In this document: one piece after another, positions 15,211-21,238 of the stretch
Layout: every line of letters begins with the position of its first letter
Position numbering within the stretch: the stretch's first letter is position 1
Origin: an uncultured Bacilli bacterium
GTDB lineage: Bacteria; Bacillota_I; Bacilli_A; RF39; UBA660
NCBI GenBank assembly: GCA_947587565.1
Contig: CANPYA010000001.1
Location: forward strand, 1 to 29,017
Direction: 5' to 3'
Length of the DNA: 29,017 bases
Translations under genes and position numbers: made by a program
The notes under the pieces: model-generated
Databases searched by the model: none
What the model saw: only the letters and a program-made list of their open reading frames with translations
Told to the model about the DNA's origin: nothing

Positions 15211-15828
15211 ATGAAGGCAATAATTTTTGATTTAGATAATACTTTGATACCTTGGTTAGATGATTATATAGATAAGATAATTAATGGTATGGTAAAGTTT
15301 AATGTAAAAAAAGAAAATACCTATAAAATATATGAACTAGTTGATGTTTATGAAAGTTCGCATAGTAAATTAGATAAAAAAGAATTGTTAGAATTTATGA
15401 ATGCTAAATTAGATAATAAATTAAAAATTGATTTAATTGATGATTATATTGATTTAATAAGTAGTTGTACTTATAAAGAAGAAGGAGTAGAAGAAACACT
15501 AGATTATTTATCAAAAAAATATGATTTATATGTTATAACTAATTGGTTTACCGCATCTCAAACAAAAAGATTAGAAACAGTTGGTTATGCTAAATATTTT
15601 AAACAAATAATTGGTGCTGATCAAAATTATTATAAACCTGATAAAAGAACCTTTGATATAATTTTAGAAAAATATAAATCAGAAGAATGTGTATCAGTTG
15701 GTGATTCCATAAAAAATGACATTGATTTACCTTTGTCTTTAGGAATGCAAGCCATTTGGAAGACTAATGAGACAAGTACAAAATATAAAACAATAAAGAA
15801 TATTTCTGATTTAAGGAATATATTATAG
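15211..15828 (+). CDS. HAD-superfamily hydrolase (phosphatase, YjjG-like)
   Basis: 205 aa from ATG 15211, which has GGAGGG at 15201-15206; an in-frame TTG 12 nt earlier would lie in the terminator/SD and is not used. HAD motif I is FDLDNT with nucleophile D7 and acid/base D9; motif II is the T/N in VITNW (about residue 109); motif III lysine in KPDKRTF; motif IV GDSIKND. A helical C1 cap (about 15-80) points to the HAD-IA group that includes YjjG nucleotidases and Gph. First gene after the T-box. The neighbour is a dUTPase, so a nucleotide substrate is attractive, but this is not shown by the sequence. Confidence 0.85.
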   Translation: MKAIIFDLDNTLIPWLDDYIDKIINGMVKFNVKKENTYKIYELVDVYESSHSKLDKKELLEFMNAKLDNKLKIDLIDDYIDLISSCTYKEEGVEETLDYLSKKYDLYVITNWFTASQTKRLETVGYAKYFKQIIGADQNYYKPDKRTFDIILEKYKSEECVSVGDSIKNDIDLPLSLGMQAIWKTNETSTKYKTIKNISDLRNIL

Positions 15829-15839
15829 GGAGATAAAAA

Positions 15840-16334
15840 ATGGAAAGATATTTTGAAAAAATAAGTTTTGAACAATTTAAAAAAGATATTAAAGATGATA
15901 AGAAATTATATGAGGAATACAAATTGCCGGAGAGAAAAACGAAAAATAGTGCGGGTTATGATTTTCTAGCTATTGAAGATTTTGAATTAGCCCCTGGGGA
16001 AATAAAAAAGATACCTACCGGATATAAAGTAAAGATGCAACCTGATGAAGTATTATTTAATTTTGTGCGTAGTAGTATGGGATTTAAATATAATATTAGA
16101 CTTACTAATCAAGTTGGTATAATTGATAGCGATTATTACAATAATCCCGATAATGAAGGACATATGTTTATATCTTTACAAAATGAGGGTGATAAAGTAT
16201 TTAAGTGTCATAAAGGTGAAGGTTATGCGCAAGGCATATTTGTTAAATATTTAACTTGTGGTGAAGAAGTTAAGACAAAAAGAATTGGTGGAACAGGTAG
16301 TACCAATCAAGAAAGGAATGATAAAAATGAATAA
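15840..16334 (+). CDS. dut: dUTP diphosphatase (trimeric dUTPase family)
   Basis: 164 aa. All five family motifs can be seen: I NSAGYDFLA (about 36-44), II RSSMGFK, III GIIDSDYYNNPDNEGH, IV GEGYAQGIF and the C-terminal glycine-rich V RIGGTGSTN. The DYYNNPDNEGH form of motif III is like dUTPases of Firmicutes and their phages. It hydrolyses dUTP to dUMP, keeping uracil out of DNA and feeding thymidylate synthesis. The N-terminal ~30 residues are an extra charged helix. Starts 11 nt after the HAD gene and overlaps the metG start by 8 nt (ATGAATAA), so the three genes form one transcript. Confidence 0.9.
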   Translation: MERYFEKISFEQFKKDIKDDKKLYEEYKLPERKTKNSAGYDFLAIEDFELAPGEIKKIPTGYKVKMQPDEVLFNFVRSSMGFKYNIRLTNQVGIIDSDYYNNPDNEGHMFISLQNEGDKVFKCHKGEGYAQGIFVKYLTCGEEVKTKRIGGTGSTNQERNDKNE

Positions 16335-17850
16335 AAATTTTTATATAACTACCCCAATATACTATCCAAGTGCGGAATTTCATATTGGTCATTGTTATAC
16401 GACCATAATTGCCGATGCTATTGCCCGTTATAAAAGACTAGCGGGTTATGATGTTTTCTTTCAAACAGGAACTGATGAACATGGTTTAAAGATTGAAAAT
16501 AAAGCCAAAGAAAAAGGAGTAACTCCCAAGGAATATGTTGATGTTATAATCGATAATGCCAAAGATTTATGGCAAAAACTAAATATTTCTTATGACTATT
16601 TTATAAGAACAACTGATGAACATCATATAGAAAGAGTTCAAAAAATATTTGAAAAATTATATAATCAAGGCGATATTTATAAAGGAGAATATAAAGGACT
16701 TTATTGTGTACCTTGTGAATCTTTTTGGACGGAAAGTCAACTTGTTGATGGTAAATGTCCCGACTGTGGCAGAGAAGTTAATTTAGTTACCGAAGAAGCT
16801 TACTTTTTTAAATTAAGTAAGTATCAAAAAAGATTAGAAGAATTTTATGAAGAAAATCCTAATTTTATTGCGCCAGTTTCGCGGAAAAATGAAATGTTAA
16901 ATAATTTTATTCGTCCCGGTTTAGAAGATTTATGTGTATCTCGAACAAGTTTTAAATGGGGTATTCCCGTTACTTTCGATGAAAAACATGTTATTTATGT
17001 GTGGATTGATGCTTTAACTAACTATATTACTAGTTTAGGTTATCCCGATATTACACCGGAATTTGAGAAATATTGGCCCGCCGATTTACATTTAGTAGGA
17101 AAAGAAATAGTGAGATTTCATACCATTATTTGGCCAGCTTTATTAATGGCACTAGATATACCTCTTCCAAAACAAGTCTTTGGTCATGGATGGCTTATTA
17201 TTGATGGAGGAAAAATAAGTAAAAGTCTAGGTAATTATAAAGATCCAAGAGATTATATCAATACTTATGGAGTTGATGCCGTTCGTTACTTTGCTTTAAG
17301 AGAAGTTCCTTTTGGTAGTGATGGTACTTTTTCAGAGAGTGCTTTAATAACAAGAACTAATGCCGATTTATGTAATATTTTAGGTAATCTTGTAAGTCGT
17401 ACTATTCAAATGGGTATTAAATATTTTGAAGGTAATGTAAAAAATTCAAAAGTTTATGAAGATATTGATAATGATTTACTAGATAGTGTTAAAAATTTAC
17501 GAGCTAAAGTGGATGGTAAAATTGATGAATTAAAAATTAATGAAGCTTTAGAAGAAATTTTTGATACTCTAAGAAAATGTAATAAATATATTGATGATAC
17601 AACTCCTTGGACTTTAGCAAAAGATGAAAGTAATTATCCAAGACTGGAAACAGTTATCTATAATTTACTTGAGGCCATAAGAGTATGTGCGACAATGTTA
17701 CAAGCTTTTATTCCAGAGACCGCTAATAAAATTTTTGCGGGTTTAAAAATAGATAATAATAATTTTGAAAATATTTATGATAATATTGAAGAATATCATT
17801 TAGGCTTAGAAAAACCCGCTAATCTATTTGAAAGGATTAAAGAAAATTAA
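16327..17850 (+). CDS. metG: Methionyl-tRNA synthetase
   Basis: Class I synthetase, 507 aa. I use ATG 16327 because AAAGGA (16312-16317) precedes it and the protein then begins right at the conserved YITTPIYYPSAEFHIGH; the frame is open back to 16258 inside dut but nothing there is conserved. Signature H19-I-G-H22, one-knuckle zinc site C127, C130, C144, C147, and K296-I-S-K-S300 (KMSKS). The alpha-helical anticodon-binding domain continues to about residue 500, but the C-terminal EMAP/Trbp111-like tRNA-binding domain found in B. subtilis MetS (664 aa) is absent. Controlled by the T-box 1.1 kb upstream. Last codon overlaps tatD (TAATG). Confidence 0.97.
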   Translation: MNKNFYITTPIYYPSAEFHIGHCYTTIIADAIARYKRLAGYDVFFQTGTDEHGLKIENKAKEKGVTPKEYVDVIIDNAKDLWQKLNISYDYFIRTTDEHHIERVQKIFEKLYNQGDIYKGEYKGLYCVPCESFWTESQLVDGKCPDCGREVNLVTEEAYFFKLSKYQKRLEEFYEENPNFIAPVSRKNEMLNNFIRPGLEDLCVSRTSFKWGIPVTFDEKHVIYVWIDALTNYITSLGYPDITPEFEKYWPADLHLVGKEIVRFHTIIWPALLMALDIPLPKQVFGHGWLIIDGGKISKSLGNYKDPRDYINTYGVDAVRYFALREVPFGSDGTFSESALITRTNADLCNILGNLVSRTIQMGIKYFEGNVKNSKVYEDIDNDLLDSVKNLRAKVDGKIDELKINEALEEIFDTLRKCNKYIDDTTPWTLAKDESNYPRLETVIYNLLEAIRVCATMLQAFIPETANKIFAGLKIDNNNFENIYDNIEEYHLGLEKPANLFERIKEN

Positions 17851-18599
17851 TGTTTACTGATAGTCATTGTCATTTATATAAAGAATATTATGATGATATA
17901 GAAGAAGTAATAAATAATGCTATTAAAAATTCAGTAACTAGATATATTAATAATGGTTGTGATCAAAAATCTAATCAAGAGGTTTTAGAACTTGTCAGTA
18001 AATATTCAAATATGTATGGGACTTTAGGAATACATCCGGAAAATGTTTTAGAATATACCGAAGAAGATTTGACCTTTATTAAAGATAATTTAAATAATCC
18101 AAAAATTATTGCTATTGGTGAAATTGGTTTAGATTATCATTACGGAAAAGAAGATAAAGATAAACAAATAAAACTTTTAGAAAGACAACTTGAAATTGCG
18201 GAAGAATATAATATGCCAGTTATTATTCATAGTCGGGATGCTACTTTAGATACAATTAATACTTTAAAAAAATTTAAAGTTACGGGTGTTATTCATTCTT
18301 TCTCTGGCAGTTTAGAAACTGCCAGGGAATATATTAAAATGGGTTATTTATTAGGTATTAATGGGGTAATTACTTTTAAGAATGCTAATATCAAAGATGT
18401 TATAAAAGAAATACCTTTGGATTATTTAGTGTTAGAAACTGATAGTCCGTATCTTACTCCGGAACCATTTCGGGGTAAAAAAAATAGTCCTGCTCATATT
18501 TTAGACATTGCTAAATTTGTGGCGGATTTAAAAAATACTTCTTTAGGAGAATTAAGTAAAATAACAAATAATAATCTAAAAAGAGTATTTAAAATTTAA
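17850..18599 (+). CDS. tatD: TatD-family metal-dependent hydrolase/DNase
   Basis: 249 aa, corresponding to B. subtilis YabD which also follows metS. TIM-barrel metallohydrolase with H6-x-H8 in TDSHCHLY, the metal-bridging Glu in GEIGLDYHY (about residue 91), IHSRDA, HSFSG, and the C-terminal ETDSPYLTPEPFRG with the metal aspartate. E. coli TatD is a 3'-5' exonuclease implicated in DNA repair and turnover. The gene shares one base with the end of metG and is followed at once by a terminator, so it ends the T-box operon. Confidence 0.94.
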   Translation: MFTDSHCHLYKEYYDDIEEVINNAIKNSVTRYINNGCDQKSNQEVLELVSKYSNMYGTLGIHPENVLEYTEEDLTFIKDNLNNPKIIAIGEIGLDYHYGKEDKDKQIKLLERQLEIAEEYNMPVIIHSRDATLDTINTLKKFKVTGVIHSFSGSLETAREYIKMGYLLGINGVITFKNANIKDVIKEIPLDYLVLETDSPYLTPEPFRGKKNSPAHILDIAKFVADLKNTSLGELSKITNNNLKRVFKI

Positions 18600-18632
18600 T
18601 GTTGAAAACTTAATGGTTATCAACATTTTTTT
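18598..18632 (+). terminator. Terminator of the metG-tatD operon
   Basis: AATGTTGA (18598-18605) pairs with TCAACATT (18620-18627) and a T7 run follows (18626-18632). It begins inside the tatD stop codon. Confidence 0.85.
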
Positions 18633-18648
18633 ATGAATATAAACTTTT

Positions 18649-18672
18649 GGTAACAAACGTTATCATTTTTTT
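18649..18672 (+). terminator. Second hairpin with T7 tract, overlapping the next promoter
   Basis: GGTAAC (18649-18654), AAAC loop, GTTATC (18659-18664), one A, then T7 (18666-18672). One G-U pair is needed. The T-tract runs into the -35 box of the 3D-domain gene, so this may be a back-up terminator or an operator. Confidence 0.45.
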
Positions 18673-18699
18673 GACAAACCTACTAAAATTAGGTATAAT
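18671..18699 (+). promoter_or_regulatory. Consensus sigma-A promoter of the 3D-domain gene
   Basis: Perfect -35 TTGACA (18671-18676), 17-bp spacer and perfect -10 TATAAT (18694-18699), the strongest-looking promoter in the window. Confidence 0.88.
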
Positions 18700-18726
18700 C
18701 TATTATAGAAATTAAGAAGGTGAATA

Positions 18727-19257
18727 ATGAAAAGAATATTTAATTGGTTAGTTCGTTTTAGCATTATTATTCTTTTTGTTATGCTAGCAACTAGTTATGT
18801 CCATATTGTTGAAACGAAATCTTACAGTGATAATGTTAATAAAACGGTTAATTTATCAACTATGGCTTTAAAAGTTGATGAATTTCGCGCTAATGATATT
18901 TATAGTGTTAAAGATACTTATACTGGTGACTTAACTGGTTATGTTTATAATTGCCCATTATGTAATGGTACTTTAGGTTGTATGCGTAGTTATGATATTC
19001 GGGATGGTAAAACAACTTATCCAGATATGACTTATGGAAATGTCCGTATTGTGGCATCATCAACTAATTTACCTTGTGGAACAATAGTTAGATTCAATAG
19101 TTCTAGAGTATCTGAAAAACCCGTATATGCGATTGTCTTAGATCGTGGTGTAAGAGGTAATGCTTTAGATCTACTTAGTAGTGATTTAGATTATGCTTTA
19201 ACTTTAGGTCGGAGTGTAATAACTTATGATGTTTTAAGAGAAGGTTGGGGCGAATAA
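18727..19257 (+). CDS. 3D-domain (YabE/RpfB C-terminal type) envelope protein
   Basis: 176 aa. An N-terminal signal anchor (about residues 9-28) after MKRIFNWLVR directs it to the cell surface. The C-terminal 3D domain is a double-psi beta barrel with ASSTNLPCGTIVRF, the Asp motif VLDRGVRGNALDLL and LGR...ITYDVLREGW; related domains cleave peptidoglycan glycan strands (MltA/RpfB-like). Unlike B. subtilis YabE, which sits at the same locus, it lacks the G5 and DUF348 repeats and is much shorter. A Cys cluster CPLC-N5-C lies at residues 78-87. AAGAAGG precedes the ATG. Likely constitutively and strongly transcribed; ksgA follows 7 nt later in the same transcript. Confidence 0.85.
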   Translation: MKRIFNWLVRFSIIILFVMLATSYVHIVETKSYSDNVNKTVNLSTMALKVDEFRANDIYSVKDTYTGDLTGYVYNCPLCNGTLGCMRSYDIRDGKTTYPDMTYGNVRIVASSTNLPCGTIVRFNSSRVSEKPVYAIVLDRGVRGNALDLLSSDLDYALTLGRSVITYDVLREGWGE

Positions 19258-19264
19258 CCCAATT

Positions 19265-20035
19265 ATGAAAGCCAAGAAATGTTTAGGACAAAATTTTTTA
19301 ATTAATAAAGATGTTATTAATAATATAGCAAATAGTATTAATGTGCAAAAAGATGATTTAATAATTGAAATTGGACCCGGTATGGGTGCTTTAACTAAAG
19401 AATTAAAAAAGAAAAATTCTTTTCTTTTATGTTATGAATTAGATACGGATTTAAAACCTTATTTGAATGCTTTAGAAGATGATAAAACAAAAATAATCTA
19501 TGAAGATATTTTAAAGAGTAATATAAAAAAAGATAGCAAAGATATACCTTATCAAAAATTATTTATTGTGGGTAACTTACCATATTATATAACGACACCC
19601 ATTATTAAATATTTAATAAGTTTAAATTTAGATGTGAAAGAAATGACATTTATGGTTCAAGAAGAAGTCGCCGATCGTTTTACCGCTTTACCAAATCATA
19701 AAGATTATGGCAGTATTACTTTATATTTAAAGTATTTCTTTAATGTTGAAAAATTATTTAGGGTTAGTAAAAATTCTTTTAATCCCGTACCTAAAGTAGA
19801 AAGTGCAATTATAAAACTTACAAAAAGGGAAAATAAACCAGAAGTAAATACTGAAAAATATTTTAAATTAATAAGTGATAGTTTTAAAATGAAGAGAAAA
19901 ACTTTAAGAAATAATTTAAGTAATTATGATTTTAAAAAAGTTGAGGAAGTTTTGTTAAAATATAATTTACCTTTAAATATTCGAGCAGAGGAATTAGCGG
20001 AAGAAGTATTTGTTGATATTAATAACTCTTTATAA
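19265..20035 (+). CDS. ksgA: 16S rRNA (A1518/A1519-N6) dimethyltransferase
   Basis: Also called RsmA; dimethylates two adenines in helix 45 during 30S maturation. 256 aa. Start MKAKKCLGQNFLIN, SAM motif I IEIGPGMGALT (about 36-46), acidic YELD, and catalytic motif IV NLPYYITTPI (about 102-111), with the conserved VQEEVADR and FNPVPKVESAI blocks. The C-terminal small helical domain is complete. In B. subtilis rnmV (RNase M5) lies between yabE and ksgA; here it is missing. The reading frame ends just before a bidirectional hairpin shared with the reverse-strand toxin gene. Confidence 0.97.
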   Translation: MKAKKCLGQNFLINKDVINNIANSINVQKDDLIIEIGPGMGALTKELKKKNSFLLCYELDTDLKPYLNALEDDKTKIIYEDILKSNIKKDSKDIPYQKLFIVGNLPYYITTPIIKYLISLNLDVKEMTFMVQEEVADRFTALPNHKDYGSITLYLKYFFNVEKLFRVSKNSFNPVPKVESAIIKLTKRENKPEVNTEKYFKLISDSFKMKRKTLRNNLSNYDFKKVEEVLLKYNLPLNIRAEELAEEVFVDINNSL

Positions 20036-20050
20036 TTTTAATCAAAATAA

Positions 20051-20069
20051 AAATAGGATTAACCTATTT
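20051..20069 (-). terminator. Hairpin between ksgA and toxin gene, terminator for the reverse strand
   Basis: AAATAGG (20051-20057) and CCTATTT (20063-20069) form a 7-bp stem with a 5-nt loop; on the minus strand a T-rich tract follows (complement of the A-rich 20043-20054). The toxin's restored stop codon (20064-20066) is inside the stem. It may also help stop ksgA transcription from the other side. Confidence 0.6.
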
Positions 20070-20386
20070 ATCAAATAATTCGGCATGAGAACCTGTAGCA
20101 AAAAGCAATAATATTAATTCTTCATCTTGAATTTTATAAATTAATAACCAATCTGGAGCAATATGACATTCATAACAATCCTGATAATTTTTATCGTTGA
20201 TTAATTTATGATTACGATATTTTTTGGAAGTTCTTTACCATCAGCAAGCTCTTTAATTACAAATTTTAATTTGTTTAGTTTTTTGCCTTGCTTTTTAATA
20301 AGTTTATAGTTTTTATTAAATTTGCTTGTAGAGTCTACCCTATATTTTGTGTTTTTAAAATCAATGTTACTTTTTATCTTATTCAT
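20064..20386 (-). pseudogene. YafQ/RelE-type mRNA-interferase toxin, frameshifted
   Basis: The first frame starts at ATG (complement of 20384-20386), overlaps the antitoxin by 8 nt (ATGAATAA) and ends at 20201 after 61 codons. The early part, FNKNYKLIKKQGKKLNKLK and ADGKELPK, is the N-terminal half of YafQ-like toxins. At an A6 tract (complement of 20220-20225) a shift of one base continues with KKYRNHKL, then CYECHIAPDWLLIYKI, the LLFATGSHAELF end and a stop at 20064, which is the family's catalytic C-terminal half including the final His. So one A is missing, or a -1 frameshift at A_AAA_AAT makes the full ~107 aa protein. Inactive, sequencing error, or programmed frameshift cannot be separated from this sequence alone. 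Confidence 0.8.
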
Positions 20387-20675
20387 TATCTAAATTTGCA
20401 AATAATTCATCGGGATTATTATAAGGTTTTCTTTTGCCATTTTTAATATCCTTTAATATTTGCTCTCCTTCATCTAATGCTTCCATTAATTCTTTACTAG
20501 GTTTAGGATTTACTTCTTTAACTTCAAATGGTAGTCCGCGTTCAAAAATTGCTCTTTTTAAAAAAATATTGATTGCTGTACTCATATTAAGTCCAAGATT
20601 ATTGAATAATTCATTTGCTTCTTCTTTAACATCGGTTGGAACATTAACATTAATCGCACTAGTTAGATTAGCCAT
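20379..20675 (-). CDS. RelB/DinJ-family antitoxin
   Basis: 98 aa. N-terminal ribbon-helix-helix segment with AINVNVPTDVKEEANELF and the very typical LNMSTAINIFLKRAIFERGLPFEV, followed by a charged flexible tail that would wrap the toxin. The pairing with a downstream YafQ-type toxin overlapping by 8 nt fits DinJ-YafQ organisation. The antitoxin frame is intact. Family members repress their own promoter together with toxin; the promoter lies at 20703-20731. The pair sits between ksgA and the prepilin-like gene on the opposite strand, so it is probably an acquired element. Confidence 0.9.
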   Translation of the reverse strand: MANLTSAINVNVPTDVKEEANELFNNLGLNMSTAINIFLKRAIFERGLPFEVKEVNPKPSKELMEALDEGEQILKDIKNGKRKPYNNPDELFANLDNE

Positions 20676-20702
20676 ATTTCTCTCATCTCACTTTCTATTA
20701 GT

Positions 20703-20731
20703 AATATACCACATTTATAAAAAAATATCAA
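20703..20731 (-). promoter_or_regulatory. Promoter of the toxin-antitoxin operon
   Basis: On the minus strand: -35 TTGATA (complement of 20726-20731), 17-bp spacer, -10 TATATT (complement of 20703-20708). Confidence 0.65.
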
Positions 20732-20785
20732 CATAAATCATTATATTATATGTATGTTATAAATAAATATGTATGTGTTGTAAAA

Positions 20786-20814
20786 ATGTCAAGTAGGCTA
20801 AGTTCTTTTATAAT
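20786..20814 (+). promoter_or_regulatory. Possible promoter of the prepilin-rnr-smpB operon
   Basis: -35 ATGTCA (20786-20791), 17-bp spacer, perfect -10 TATAAT (20809-20814). A second weaker option is TAGACT (20819-20824) with TAAAAT (20843-20848), which would give a nearly leaderless mRNA. Confidence 0.5.
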
Positions 20815-20863
20815 ATCTATAGACTTTTAAGCAATTATTTAGTAAAATTAAAATGTGATAATT

Positions 20864-21238
20864 ATGAAGAATAAAGGATTTACATTATTAGAATTACTAG
20901 TGGTCGTTGCTATTTTAGGGGCTATTGGATTAGTAGTAACAGTTTCATTAAATAAAACTTTAAAAAATACTAATCAAGAAGAATGTGATGCTTTTGTAAA
21001 AGATGTCGAAGAAGCAGCCTGTGTTTATGTGACTTTATCAAGAAGAGAGCATGCTTGCAATAGACCTGGTTGTGAACTACCTTTAAGTGCCTTAGTTACT
21101 GAAGGTATGGTTGATAGTGAAAAAAACGCTTGTACAGGTGAAGATATAACTAAATCATATAATGAAAAAGTAAAAGTAACCTGGGATAATGAAGGAAATA
21201 AAACATGTGAATATCAAGGGGTAAAAAATGCGGAATAA
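20864..21238 (+). CDS. Prepilin-like protein with type IV pilin N-terminus, cysteine-rich
   Basis: 124 aa from ATG 20864 (a GTG at 20855 is in frame and would add three residues). The start MKNKGFTLLELLVVVAILG is a class III signal: short basic leader, cleavage before F, glutamate at mature position 5, then a hydrophobic helix to about residue 27. The remaining globular part holds six cysteines, so up to three disulfides are possible. Neither start has a recognisable Shine-Dalgarno, unlike most genes here. It overlaps rnr by 11 nt. No prepilin peptidase, assembly ATPase or other pilin is in the window. It could be a competence pseudopilin or an exported protein using the same pathway; I cannot tell which. 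Confidence 0.8.
   Translation: MKNKGFTLLELLVVVAILGAIGLVVTVSLNKTLKNTNQEECDAFVKDVEEAACVYVTLSRREHACNRPGCELPLSALVTEGMVDSEKNACTGEDITKSYNEKVKVTWDNEGNKTCEYQGVKNAE

Noticed and set aside
16258..16326. N-terminal extension of metG within dut
   Set aside because: Not conserved, no ribosome binding site for it, and the synthetase begins at the conserved ITTPIYY block after ATG 16327.
20434..20736. Forward-strand open frame of 100 codons opposite the antitoxin
   Set aside because: It is the complement of the well-supported RelB-like gene and has no recognisable features.
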